A stretch of DNA of 64,000 nt from Morinoia aosen (Eukaryota > Arthropoda > Malacostraca > Amphipoda > Talitridae), in contig CM059562.1 of NCBI GenBank assembly GCA_030386875.1, forward strand, positions 63,362,201 to 63,426,200, written 5' to 3'. Positions 46,616 through 59,265 of this stretch are shown here, one piece after another (within the stretch, counting starts at the first letter, position 1; every line of letters begins with the position of its first letter). The translations under genes were made by a program, and so were the position numbers. Below the pieces are notes generated by a model that saw nothing but the letters and a program-made list of their open reading frames with translations, did not search any database and had not been told where the DNA came from.

Positions 46616-48242
46616 TCGTACCCCCTGGTGAGCTGTTACAGCTTTGCGTGAGTAAACTCGGTGGACACATACTGCATATTCCTTAGTTTCAAAGAGCTAT
46701 GCCAAACTCTTTAGTATCGACTGTGCTATAAATACCAGTTGTTTCAACTTCAGCAAAATGTTTACTAAACATACAGATATTCGCAGCAGGTCTGATTGTT
46801 TGGCTCGTTAACAAAGTACATATTTGTATTTTAGCGGAAATTAGGATCATCCTGCATAGGTGACTCTGTTAGCGCTCTCAGCGAAGTCTCGTTAGAAAAA
46901 GCACAAAATGCACAGACAAAACGAAAGTTTCTATTAGAGGGAAGATGACAACTAGCCCACTCCAGCCAAACGGTAAACTGCAGTAATCAAAAGAAGTGTT
47001 ATTTGTGTTTGTACAAGATATAATATTATCATAACGAAAAAAGTGCATAATTCACCAAAATCTCAATTATTTTTTGTACTATTTCCATTTTTAAAAATCC
47101 TAATTTGGGGATTCAGTATAATATCGAACTGTACCCTGTGCTTCATACTTGCTATAAATGATTTTATCTCATTATTTGTCTCTTTTTTCAGACTTAAAGT
47201 ATCTCTAGAAGTCCTCTTATTAGAGCCTTCAGGCCAATTTATTTCTCGAAGGTATCCAAAATTACGAAACCGAAGAATAGTATCATACTCATCTGTTTCA
47301 AAAATTATTCGCGAAAATTTACTCATCATTCCTCAAACATAAGTCTCCTAATATTAAATTCCTTAGAATTATTTCAGTTGTCTATCTCGATAGAATAAAA
47401 TTGGAAAGTAGAAGTAATACGTAAAAAGAAGAAACTATTATGATAGAAGTCATTATAGCGACATGCAACGAAACATGTATTTGAGAATAGAGATTTAAAA
47501 ACATCATCGCATTCACGTGTGTTGCATCGTTAGGTTACTGCATTGAATTGCTGCCAATATTTGAACTTTTTTCAACATTCAGCTCAACATCTTATCAAAT
47601 GCGCTAAAAACGTAAGTTATATCGAATGTAATATGAAGCAGTTGTATACTGTAACGGAGTCTCGAATCTTGCTTTAAAGAAGACTTCAAACATTGCTCGA
47701 TCAAAGCAATCTTTGTGGGATTCAGAATTATGAAAATACTATGCATAATCGAATTATTTGCCAATGATTCTACGTTCCACCTTGATGGCTGATAAAACCG
47801 ACAGGCTGCTACTTCTCAGAAGCAGCTGAAAACACAAACAAGCCTTCGTCTCGCTTCGACAGAATCCCTAGAAGTTATTTCATTGCTAGTCAAATTAAAA
47901 ACAAGGAACAGAATTATACCTTGATGTTTCACTCGAGGATCACGATATAGAAGCCTTTCAATGAGGGGAATAAACCTTACAAGAAAAGTCTTCTCGACTT
48001 GCTTCAAAGTGAGGTCTTGTCGCAGCAATAAAAATAAGAGACCTGCTATGGTGGCATAATTTTTTTTAGGTAACTGATTCGTGAACCTGAAACGTAGGCA
48101 CTCGTGAGTAAAATTCTCATTCGAATAGTTGGCAGTCTCGGATTCGGTCATCTGGAAGATAGGAGATACGTAAGTGAGCATTATTACATTACTTTTGAGT
48201 CTCTGGACTCGAAGAGTCTAAGTATGCTATTGCTATATTTAG
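46616..48242. other. No recognised gene
   Basis: At 47063-47329 a minus-strand ATG frame of 88 codons reads rather protein-like residues (EYDTILRFRNFGYLREINW); the opposite strand is open as well, and I recognise neither. A 121-codon minus frame (47816-48181) is also unrecognised and within chance length. Confidence 0.45.
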
Positions 48243-48274
48243 ATGCAGTTCTCACTGACCAGTGAGAACTGCAT
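48243..48274. repeat. Perfect 32-bp hairpin
   Basis: ATGCAGTTCTCACTG, an AC loop, and its exact complement CAGTGAGAACTGCAT: 15-bp arms with essentially no loop. Confidence 0.9.
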
Positions 48275-51200
48275 AAGGCATAAGGCAAATTTGGCTTCTA
48301 AATTACTAGCATTGTACGGTATTTCTGTTTGGTAATTGGAGCTACGTCGTGCTCATGGTCAGTAACCTAACTCATATCGTGTCATTTTTGCCGAATAGAA
48401 CCCAACTTCTATTCATATCTTGGTATGAAAGAGCAAAGCACGGGATGAACATAAATGTTAGCGCTGTCAAACCTTGCAATACTCAAGAATGTAGCTCATG
48501 GGGAATGAGTTCCGCTCCCGGCCGTGTGCACAGCGATCTAACTGTTTGAATACGGGTGCACCTTTCCGTTGTACCATTAAGAGTTGTCACCAGTGTGAAG
48601 ATCTCAATTATTCTTCACGGAATGAAATGATAAAAGCCTATCATATGCGTCTTAGTCCACGATACGACCTGTAAATTTTGAGGAAAACAATGAATGGTTT
48701 GCTCTAGCAATGGAAATACAATACATTCTGAATTCATGTAAATATCAACTAACCTATAACATCCACCTCTTGACATGAATGGGATTGAGTTAAACTCGGA
48801 GGACACTTACACAAATGTTTATTTTTTACCTCCAGAGATCAAAACCAATTAAGGTAGATCACAGTTCAGTCAACTGAAATTTTACGAGCGGAATAATAAT
48901 TATTCAACCACGTACGTAAACTAAAAATATTTCGTTTTATATTAACCTTTCACGCTCTAGATGTGTTTATTAACGTTTCTGCTGGCATAGGTTGAGGCAT
49001 CGAGTACATTGAAGTTTAATCAAATTTGTTGCTCTTGATAATTTAGTTACGGGAAATTTTTGGAATTCAATTTATTAGCTATTGCAAGTTGTTCAGAAAA
49101 CGGATGTATTTAGTGCGCTAAAAATCCATTGATATTAAAAACAAGCAAAGGATATTCAAGCCAAATGTAAAAAACATTGTATGAACTACGTGAGTTAAAG
49201 ACCATTTTTAGATCAGTTTATTTTTTTCGAGTTTAAACACCGATTTATATCCATTTCCGTAAAAAGATGTTTCAGACATAAAAAAAGATGTGTGCGATGC
49301 TGCTGCCCTAGACTCACTCAACACTATTCCACGATTAACTTCAGGTACACACGAATTCCCCTCCATATTTTAATTGAATCGCGATGTATAACATTAAAGT
49401 GAAATTCAGTTTCGTTAGTTCTGTTAATCACATAAATGGTTGAGAATAATTATCATTGTCAACTTCATGTACAATTCATAAGAGGCTGTGAACCACGAGC
49501 GCATAAATGATGTGCGGAACAGCTCACCAAAGCTCCGATCATCAATAATTCAATCGCCTCCGCCGCAATGGATGGATGTCATATCTGTCTGTGTGAGATC
49601 ATGAAATGAATTCGGAGAAGGGCTTCTTATGCGCCGTGCGCTCTCGAGGAGGGCGAAGTGCTTACCTCATTTGTGAGTCTATTGATTCACCCTTAATCCT
49701 CCAAAGCCAGACTAAGCTCTAAAGTTTTTCTGATTGTAAATTGATTTGAAATTCATTTTTTTATGCATGTTGACCATCATTATCGGCGATATTGAGCTAC
49801 TCTGTGTGTGTGAAGCCAGTTTTGGCAGTCTTTCCATAGTAAAAACCAATGAAGACCAACGAGACCGGAAAATATTTAATTATGTTAAAACAAAGCAGCG
49901 TGAATAAATCATTCTTAAAGATGTTGATGGAAGCGTTTTATTGTTAGCGTGATAAGCTCTAGGGATGAAAAAGAAAGTATGACGTTTGGGTCGTTTTCAG
50001 AAATACGTGAAAGCGTAACTCGCATGGATTGGTATATACTGTGAATATAGGCACGTGGGTGTGTAGATACAAGCACACTTATTATATACGAATCTACGCA
50101 TCCCGCCGAAATTGACAATTAGTTGATGATGTAAAAAATCATTACTCTCTATTCAATTGAACTAAACATGGTTTTTGATTAGAGTATATTCAACATAGCT
50201 TTCATTACCTGCAGAATTTCCAAAGCATTAATTTTTCATTAATGAGCACCAATCAAATTCGTCTATCTCATAAAACCCTCAATTTGAATATCAAGTATAT
50301 ACCTGTGAAGTAGTGAAATTTATAAACCATATCACAGATACGCTAAAAAAGTACTTTCAGCCATGCAAGTCAATAGTTTTAAGGGTTGCTGCCAAAAATG
50401 CAATATAATTATATTTTTACTCATTTATAAAGAAATGTTGGATGTTAATATTATGGACAAACCAGCGGCTCCATTGAAAAAATTCCCGGCCATCGCTTTT
50501 AACTTGAAAAACCATACCTATCTGGACGTCTCCAAACTTTTCCTAGCCCAACCTGTTCTATTTTTGCCAACTTATTGTTGACGAGCCAAACCTATTTCAA
50601 ATTTGTGAAATAAATCACGGTTATTTGTCAACTCAAGTTACTGATTCAAACAATTTCATCTAAATCAAACCTATTCAAACCTACTTTAGGTTAGCATATC
50701 CTAACGTAACCTATTGTAATAAATCCTATACTAACTTGACTTATTTCAAGGCATCTTATCGAAACCATGAATTTACTATTTTCCTAACCGTAATTCACCT
50801 GGTAACTACAGTTACCAAGCCATAGTGATGTATATCTTGATTAGATGGATAATCGGGAGCTATTTTGTTAGGGTAGAATTTAAACCCTGTAATCATTATA
50901 GAAGACGAACTTTTATTCTTTGAGTCAACGTACAGTACATGCACAAGCAAAACTTGTGACGAACTTGGCAGTCAAATGGCACACTTGAAGCAGAATTTGC
51001 CGTGAGAGTCTGCCGCAGTTGGCTGCGATGCGCAGGCGTGCATTATGGAAAACGCGGTTACTCTGGATTGCTATAAAATGTCCCTCAAAATACTATGAGG
51101 ATATTTAATAAATATTTCCGAGTTATTAATTACTATCCGATTGTTTTATTCGGACTTAGGGAGTGCTACAACGTGCTAGCCAATTAGGCTTGTTAAAACT

Positions 51201-51556
51201 TCTAGTTATATTTTTTCAGAGGAGACGAGGTTGGACGCGAAGGGCTAAGTAAAATCAGATGTTCAAGAAAGTTGTTCCTTAGGTAGTCAGTACAGTAGAA
51301 AATTTTCTACGACAGCTTCACTGTTTGCGCAGGTTAAGCAAAAATATTACACCAAAATATTGTTCTTTTAATGTCCATTTCCTTCTCAGTCATTCATACT
51401 GATAATAAATTTATGATTCTGTAATTCGGCGTGTAAAACGTCGAACCCATCTTTTCAGAAAATCTCCCTGTAGGAACATGTTAAGGCTATCATGAAAAAG
51501 CGTACGACACATCCCAATGCTTTCATTTAAAACATGAGTAAGACAGACAGTGGTGT
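48275..51556. other. No gene seen; degenerate CCTAA/TTAGG-like stretch
   Basis: Unique AT-rich sequence. At about 50640-50760 words such as AACCTA, TTTAGGTTAG, CCTAAC and AACCTATT recur without a period. This is a texture common in insect genomes, not a telomeric array. Confidence 0.5.
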
Positions 51557-51845
51557 GCATACGTCATGGTAGAGGAAACAAGGTAGGGTCAATTCTATGG
51601 AGGAAAATACACTTCTTCTTGTTCGGCTAGCCAATTGAAAGGCTTTATTTCAAACAAACATTATGACGTCACCATAACGCCATGTCGTTAGGCCAATAGT
51701 AGCGAAGGATTTGAAGTTTGCCGTGGTACCAGAAGTAATATGAGCGCTGCTATTGGTTCGTTACCGTGACGTCAGCAGACCCACACAGTCGTCTAAAAAA
51801 AAGACTGGTTTGACTCTACCTCGTTTTCTCTACCGTGGCATACGT
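51557..51845. mobile_element. Non-autonomous hAT-type DNA transposon (MITE)
   Basis: The element body is 51565-51837 (273 bp). It begins CATGGTAGAGGAAAC and its other end, read on the minus strand, begins CACGGTAGAGAAAAC; the first 28 bp match at 24 positions. It is flanked on both sides by the identical octamer GCATACGT (51557-51564 and 51838-51845), a perfect 8-bp target-site duplication. Inside, a second inverted pair (TGACGTCAC... with CCAATAG...) gives a foldback character. It has no coding capacity. Known: 8-bp duplications with termini beginning CA and ending TG are usual for hAT elements; P-type elements also make 8-bp duplications and cannot be excluded. The perfect duplication suggests a relatively recent insertion. 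Confidence 0.88.
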
Positions 51846-54800
51846 CCACTATGTGCTCGTAATGAATTACTACCTAATTCTTCTTAGAAGATTAGCGTTT
51901 AGCCAATTATTAAGCGGGAAAATATACAATTTTTCAGCGGTGCACACAAATGAAATCATAATAACCAGTTTTGCGTAACTTAAAAATTGAGCTATATAAC
52001 TAATTTTGCGTTACTCAAAAAATGGGGAAGAATGTGCATTACATTTTTTTAATTTTATACGAACGTGTCAGTCTCGGACTCCTGGAGCTGTTCACAGGAA
52101 TTACAGGATATCAATATAGCATCCGAATGCAACACTTCAGTTCGACGCAACACCTCTCTCCTGCCATGCTGCGTAATTCACCGGTAACATTTGTGAGATT
52201 GCGGTCGCTTTTCTCAACATGTCCCTCTGTTTGTTTCATTCTTAAAAAATAATTCCCTGAGGTTTAATTTTTTTCTTTTGCTTGACAAGCACCATTAGAC
52301 GAGGAATTGCATTCGTATAAATGCAAATTGCGTGCGTTGTATGAATGTCGGAAATGATTTGATTTTAATTTTTCTCCCTCATTACCCTCGCTATTTTAAT
52401 TTTTTTTTCAAACCATTTTTCCAGTAGTGTCCAGTTTATTTCGGTCGATGAACTCATGATTAAAGCGTACGGGCTGGAATCGCGTGTAGCGATAGAGTTC
52501 AGTTTACGGTCGCAAAATGTAAATGAAAATCGAAGTGACGCTCTTATTTCTGGTTTTATAGCAACATTTCTCAATTTATGTAGTCAATAAAAGTGGAAAG
52601 AGGAGTTGAAATTAGCATTCCCGCGAGCAAACTTTCCTGCTCCAGAAGGCTTTCACTTTTAATTTTTTTACGCTCTTCAAGCTGGATTTCCAACTCAGCG
52701 TTACATTTGCTCAGGAAACTTGGAATCTTGTCGCGTGCAAGATATATTTCACGAAAAATACGACCAATGAGCCTCATCGATTACGTTGTAGTTGGGAGAA
52801 GAACGATACTCTCTCCTCAAGTTAATTTCACCTCATCGAAAAACGTTATCTATTTACAAAACAGTCGGGAATCTCCCTATATTCATCGAAGCATCCAAGA
52901 AAACTGAAACTTTCGAGGGAAGCCAAAAAACGGTCTGTCAATACCTTCCAAAAATCGATTCCCCGAAATTTAAAATATGTCTCTGAACACTCTTCAACAA
53001 AAATTGATAACAAAGTTCACTTTATAACTAATCAACACTTTAGGTCAGAATTTCCAGAGGAAAAGACTTAACCATTCACATCCCTACAACATTGGATTGA
53101 AGACTATATACAATTAACAAATAGAGAATAATATTGAAAAGAACTTACATATTTCAGCCATTTTAAAGGCGGTGGAATACTTTCAGAGTACTTTCACTTT
53201 CACAGAACGTACCGGCATAATTAACTCAATTTGCAGTATTCGTTTGTACTCAAAGGACGTGAGTAAAATTTTAATTCTGACGCAACTAACCAAATTACGA
53301 GCCAGCGCAAACGAAGTCTCACTCTCCCTCGGAGGTGCGGAGTGTCTCGCTGCTCTGCTTTACTCGTTGCTGGTTTGAATTTTAATCACACGTGACGACT
53401 CTCACGAGCGCTTAGGTCTAATGCTTTGCATAATAACACGAAGCTACGACCGCAAATCTGGGAAAAATTACAGACACAACGCATAAAGTAGGGCCGAAGA
53501 TCTTTACGAGGCCCCTCGTTTGGAAGATACATCAAAATTATACAAAAGTGAGGTGTTTTTCGTTTAAAGGAATTTTGATGGGAACTGAAAATTTTAAATA
53601 TAATGAAACATTTTCCGTCAAGAAATTTGTTCGTCTTAGGAAAAAAATATGTGCTCCAAAATAAAGAAACCCTGCTTAGAACGTCGAAAGATTTTTGCAT
53701 AAGAATTTCCGGAAGTGACTGTAAAGAGCAAGCATTCAGAATATTCAATACTTATCTGAGGTACATTTTATGTTCATTAAATGTTTTAAATGCAATTAAA
53801 TGCTGTTTGAACGTTGTTTCCGGACAATTAATTATTTATTTTAAAGGGTAGTAAAATTTCGTTTGCTGATCGTAAAGAAATAACGTAGTGAACTTTCATT
53901 AAAACATTATTTTTTTTTTGTTTCACTGAATAGTATGAGATACTCTCTGGCTAGAGTGAATTAATTAACCAGTCGCACGTTTACCTTTAGGGACTCAAAA
54001 ATTTTTAAGCATTTTAGTTCTTGACATATAGATTGGGCATTCTCTTTAAATAAATCATTTTGTTTTGTCATTGCAATCTTCGCTTCATGCACAGTCGTTG
54101 CGTTAGGTTTCGAAGATAGTCTTGTTGGAAGTATAAGAGCAGATTCATTTTGGAATATTCCCTTTGAGGGAATGAAGCGTTAGAGACTAGTGACGAGTGT
54201 CATCAACTGTCATAAAAAACGAAACTACGGTATTTGTGAGACAAAAAAGTTCATTGGAATAAAAAACCAGGCATATCATTTATTACAACAGGAGGCCTCG
54301 GAAAATCAAGCACTTATTTTATTACTGGAATGAATTAGCGCGTACATCCGGGTCACTCTATGGTGGGCATGATTATACTGGTTTTGCTGCAACTGAGCAC
54401 CCATCAGTGCGCTTTTACAGATCTTTCACAGGTGCAAACTATAATTAAATCTATATATACTCGATCATGGCATTGGAAAATACGGAAAACATGCATTTGG
54501 TTACTTACTTACATGACTACAAGGGAATAAAAAGCATCGTTCGCTGAACAATTCACCTAATTTCCTAACTGTTTATAGGTTGGAATACAACCAATAGAAA
54601 ACAAGGATACTGACTTGTAAGAGTTTCATTACCGAGCTGCTCGAAACGATCGATTTCAATTCTCGTTTCAGACCAGCGCCGATTATTTATCCATTTCCTT
54701 GCATTAGAACACTAACGTGATCTAAATATCATTCACATTCAAAAGCATTCGAACAAAAAAAAGAGGGTTCGAAGACTATCACTAACAGTAGGTGACTTTC

Positions 54801-57800
54801 GGGTTTGTAGCTACATAGAAGGAACAATAATTATGGAAGAATTTCAAAAACATGTATCCAAATCAGCTTGATGACCCGTGTTCTGTTCGCGTGTTTTACC
54901 ATAAATTGAAGAAATGGAAAGCTGAAACTAAAATTTCCCCGCTTGTAAAAATTTATGAAAATAATTCCGTGGAATTCCAGTTCGAATTTTCCCAGGAATT
55001 CCCAGGAACAAGGTCTCTTGAACTTGGTTTTATTCCAATCAGTTAAGTAAAAAATAGTGGAAGAATAACATTGGTCTCATTTCCATGGGGCTTCAAATGA
55101 AGTCGATTGAAAAAATTATGGTATTATTTCTACCGATCACACACACTCAAAATGTTTGCACAGAATACATTTGCACAGATTTAAATGTAGGTTGTCACCT
55201 TGCTCTCGAATAATGTACCTTATGAATAAATAGATTAATGAAAGTCAATTTGTTTCTGTCTCTTATTTCCAAAGCTCTGGGTTATTTTGTTCGTGATTTT
55301 TTGTGAATAATCTTCACAATAGTGCAACGCTGTTGTTTCTCACTTGTCAAAGATACGTTGCATCTCAGCTGTCCGTCTCGATGTCCTGCACGTTAAATGG
55401 TGGTTTCAGCAGAAGAATCAAGGGAGGAAATAGCTACCGTATATCCTAGCATCCCTTTAAATAATTTGCATTTCTTGCTCGTTTCAATTGTTCCTTTCCT
55501 CATAAGGCTTCATGCTTTTATTTCTTTACCGATAAATAACTTTTTACGCTCCTCATGTTTATAACGTATGGTTTCAACACATTTTCGGACTGTTAAAGCA
55601 AACTCTTTACCTACTTACATCTTTTTATCCCTCTTATTTTGCCTATGAAGCGATGTAGCAGTACGAGCAGAAATCAAAGGTGGCTTTACTTGCAATAATT
55701 TTGTACCTTCCTAATTTTATAACTTTGGAATCTCCGCTAAACCAAAAAGTGAACCCAGTAAGACTGGTGACATGCTACCATCAACCAAAACTCATTTTCA
55801 AAGCCAAATTTTTTACTCGTTTCAGATATCCATTCCAAATATTTTCTCCTCTCTTTTCCACATGAAAAATGAGCCAGCCTTCCATAAAATATTTTAGAAC
55901 CCAATACAACGCAAATTTCAAGCTTTATCGCATTTTTAGTCCTATGCAAAGACCCAGCGTAAAATGCTTTCTCTGAAATGTTTTTTTCCACGCGTGTTTC
56001 ACTGGCTTATTGCTGTATGAAAGCGTAAAATCTGGATGAATTAAATTTACCCAGTCGTGAAAGTACCCAGAGTGTATTTCCGCACTGACTCTATTTCACG
56101 AGTAATATTTAAAATTCTGCTCAAAAATAAGGTGCAAGTTTGATATAATTTTGGTTTCAGCTCTAGAAGTAATCTGAATGTGCATTTTAGTTACTGAAAT
56201 CATACAATTTTAGTCCCATTGCGATCGTTTCATAATAGTGGAATACACAGCGGCTGATCATAGTCGCCATGTCATGCCGTCTTCAGCTCGTAAATGTCTA
56301 GAAAAAATTAAAAAAAAGGCTCAAGATGTGGAAGAGCAGCCATCTTGGTTCCCGTCCAACAAAACTCGTCTCGATAAGAAGGTGTCATTGCAATGATGCT
56401 CGTACACGAGCAACGCGTCTCGGAATTATTTGCATTTCGAATTCTCGACTTAGCTTATCTGTTTCAGATATCGAGACGGGGCGGAGGAAGGGCCTGGCGT
56501 AAAAAGTTTCCTCTAAAATATTTTACTTGAAATACTCAACACGCCCCTTTAATACCAAATGAACAACAGTATTCGATGAAAGTAGATTTAAATTAGAGAT
56601 AATGTTGAACTCAATTCAATTTTCAGGAGAAAGAAATGGATTTTTTTAATCCAATGCGAAGGTGAAAAGATGTTTGAAACGTGTTGTGTTATTCACATAA
56701 GATATTGACCGGATATTTCAAGCATAAGTATATAAGGCCTCTGTGCATTTGAAAGAAATAAATGAAGAAAAAATTTCGCTTTTTAACCCACTCATGGTTT
56801 GGCATTACTAGTAAAATTCATGATTACAAAGACAAGAGAAACCGCAAACGTAAAAATCTGAACGAATCATGCAGTGTTGGAGTTATAGTTATTTAAATGG
56901 TCGCATAAATGACTCAGGAAGACGAAAATCACATGCGCGCGTAGAAGTAATTCCATCTCACGACTGTAGCCATCATGTTTCCCAACTTCAAATACAAACA
57001 TAGATGAGATTAACTGGTCAATTTCAAGTTGGATTTGCTTTCGCTTCAAGTGTACAGAACTGGGAGTGACTGGCATGCTGGCGCTCCGCCCTCAACATTA
57101 ACTACAATTTCTGTTTTTTTGCTTCAGATTTTGAGCAGAGATACAATATTGAACTTTTTTCTAATTAAATTCCTTTAGGTTGAGTTTTTCTACTGAAATC
57201 AGTAAGAACCATTGAACACGTTGTGGATCTGTTAACACTATAGAGCATCATCAGTTTTTAAATGGTCTTGTAGTTCAATTTGGAGCATATTCTTTTTTGA
57301 GGATTTGGGCTGGGAAAAAAAAGATCCGGCAATACTGGTTAAGGGAGGGTTCCAATGATAGTGTGATACATGTATGTGAAAAAACTTGCTCTCTGAGTGA
57401 CTACATATAGCACTTAGTTCCTGCTGAGCGTTTCTTGATATTGTCACCGGCAGACTTTCGGCCATGACCAACATCTCTACGTTTTTCTAAGAGTAAATCA
57501 AGTGGAAGTAATAGAGACTGACATCAATTGAGCGATTGAGCTTAATGTGAATTTAAGCTCTCCCAGACGCACTTAGAACAATTGAGGTTCTGCAGAAAAA
57601 ATACCAAGACTCACCGGGTGACACTGATAGCTTCATTTGGGCTTTCGGTGTCTCTCCGAATTATCTTGGCATGGCATTGAAGCTTGAGAGCTTCATAGAG
57701 TTTGGTGGACGTCCTCAATCCTATTCTGATTGCTAAAATGCCGAGGCAGAGTGAATTGGTTAGGGAATTTTAAGCTGAGTTAATTGAAGATGTTTTTTGC

Positions 57801-58437
57801 GTTCTGCTGGTCTGTACCGGGAGCTGAACGATCTCTATAGAATGAGACCTTAAATTTCTGTCCTGAATAATTGACTAGGGCAATATTTGATAAAATCCGA
57901 CCGTAGATGGCATGAAAAATTGACTACGAATAATGAATATGCGACTACATTGGACCTAACGTTCATCATTGTTCTGAGTTCCATTCCATGAGAATCAAAC
58001 TTGTAAAACTACGTAAAATTTAACTCTGATGATTCATGTTTTAAATTTTTATTTCATTTTTACGATTTCTATGATGTTGAAACTCGGACGAAAGAAAACT
58101 GTTAGCAACAGAATATTCCCTACCGTGGATATGCCATGCACGACACGGCCGGTTCTATCATAATTGTAATAACTGTTCGTAATCAATGGCTTGGTTAGTT
58201 TTTACTGAGAACGCAGCAATAGTTTTAGCATACCTGGAAAGGCTTCAATTCTGCTACATTGTAAAGCAGACTTAATTTTCGACAGACTTGAGGTAATGCA
58301 TCATCGTTCATTTTTTTCGTGACGCGCAAGCATATTACGTGATCCATCAAAACCGCCCTAATAAGCCAGGGCGTAATGCGGTGCTCCCTTTGGACAGTCC
58401 AGAATATTTCACAAAATTTCTCGTGCATTAACTTTCC
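51846..58437. other. No gene seen
   Basis: About 6.6 kb. Frames of 60-120 codons occur on both strands (for example 52593-52907 plus, 53386-53748 minus, 54852-55046 plus) with no recognisable domain. A 16-bp hairpin (TGCTCGT, AC, ACGAGCA) lies near 56398. A CpG-richer patch at 53280-53370 and another at 56380-56500 hold nothing recognisable. Confidence 0.5.
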
Positions 58438-58870
58438 ATATATACATTCATTCATATGATGATCCATATAAAAAAATATATATATATATATGTTCTGCTG
58501 AATACATATGTACGTGTATGTATGAGTATGTATGTACAGTAGTAATATATGTAAATTATCAATTTGTAAATATCCATACCAATCACCATACATATATCTT
58601 TATGTAATATATTCATCAATTAGTGCACATATATTAAAAAAAATAAATAAATAGAAATAAAAAAATGAAAAAATAAAAAAAAATAACAAAACAAAAAATA
58701 AGAAAATAATAATAATAATCAAAAAATATAAAAAAATAAACAAAAAAAAAAGAATATAAGTATATGTGTACAAAAATAATGTTATATGTAAATCATCATT
58801 TTGGAAATACCCACAGCAATCATCATACATACCTTTATGTAAATTATTCCTAAATCTGTATAAATGTGTG
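58438..58870. repeat. Tandem duplication with A-rich expansion and (TA)n
   Basis: The segment from 58438 (TATACATTCATTCAT...) to about 58607 is repeated from 58608. The word ATATGTAAAT(T/C)ATCA at 58547 and 58784 and CATCATACAT/CACCATACAT mark the two copies, 237 bp apart at this point. The first copy carries a (TA)n run near 58475-58492. In the second the corresponding part has expanded into about 120 bp of A-rich AAAATAA words (58635-58755). Minus-strand open frames over it are repeat artefacts. Confidence 0.85.
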
Positions 58871-59149
58871 TAATATAACTAAATATATAACTAACTATTT
58901 TGCGGATTAGTCAATTAGGGATGGGTACATGAAATTACCTTGTAGATATAACTCAGCCTTTTATTGTAATATAAGGTTAATATGTATATATAGATACGCC
59001 TTACCTATAATATTAGGTAATAGCCACATCGGCACTTTAGAACTTGATAATTTGTACATACAAAGCCTCGAAAGGTTCCCTTACCCCATACCCCTGGGAA
59101 ACCTAATATGTAAAATTACGTCAACAGGATCACCAAATTATGCGCTTTT
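58871..59149. other. No gene seen
   Basis: AT-rich sequence following the duplication; a 95-codon frame (58929-59216) runs into the pyrimidine tract and is unrecognised. Confidence 0.5.
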
Positions 59150-59265
59150 TCCGCGTCTCTTTCCTCTCCTACTATCCTCTTCCTTTTCGCTTTCTGTTTC
59201 TTCTGGCACACTCTGAGCCAAACTCTTTCCTCTCTTTCCTAATGGCATCGCCCCCCCCCCCCCCC
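59150..59265. repeat. Polypyrimidine tract ending in C15
   Basis: The plus strand is strongly CT-rich from about 59150 to 59250, with a few purines, and ends in 15 consecutive C (59251-59265). Such tracts can form triplex or i-motif/G-quadruplex structures, and the homopolymer length is a likely site of assembly error. Confidence 0.85.

Noticed and set aside
50640-50760. CCTAA/TTAGG words as an interstitial telomere array
   Set aside because: The words are irregular and not tandem; it is a common low-complexity texture in insect DNA.
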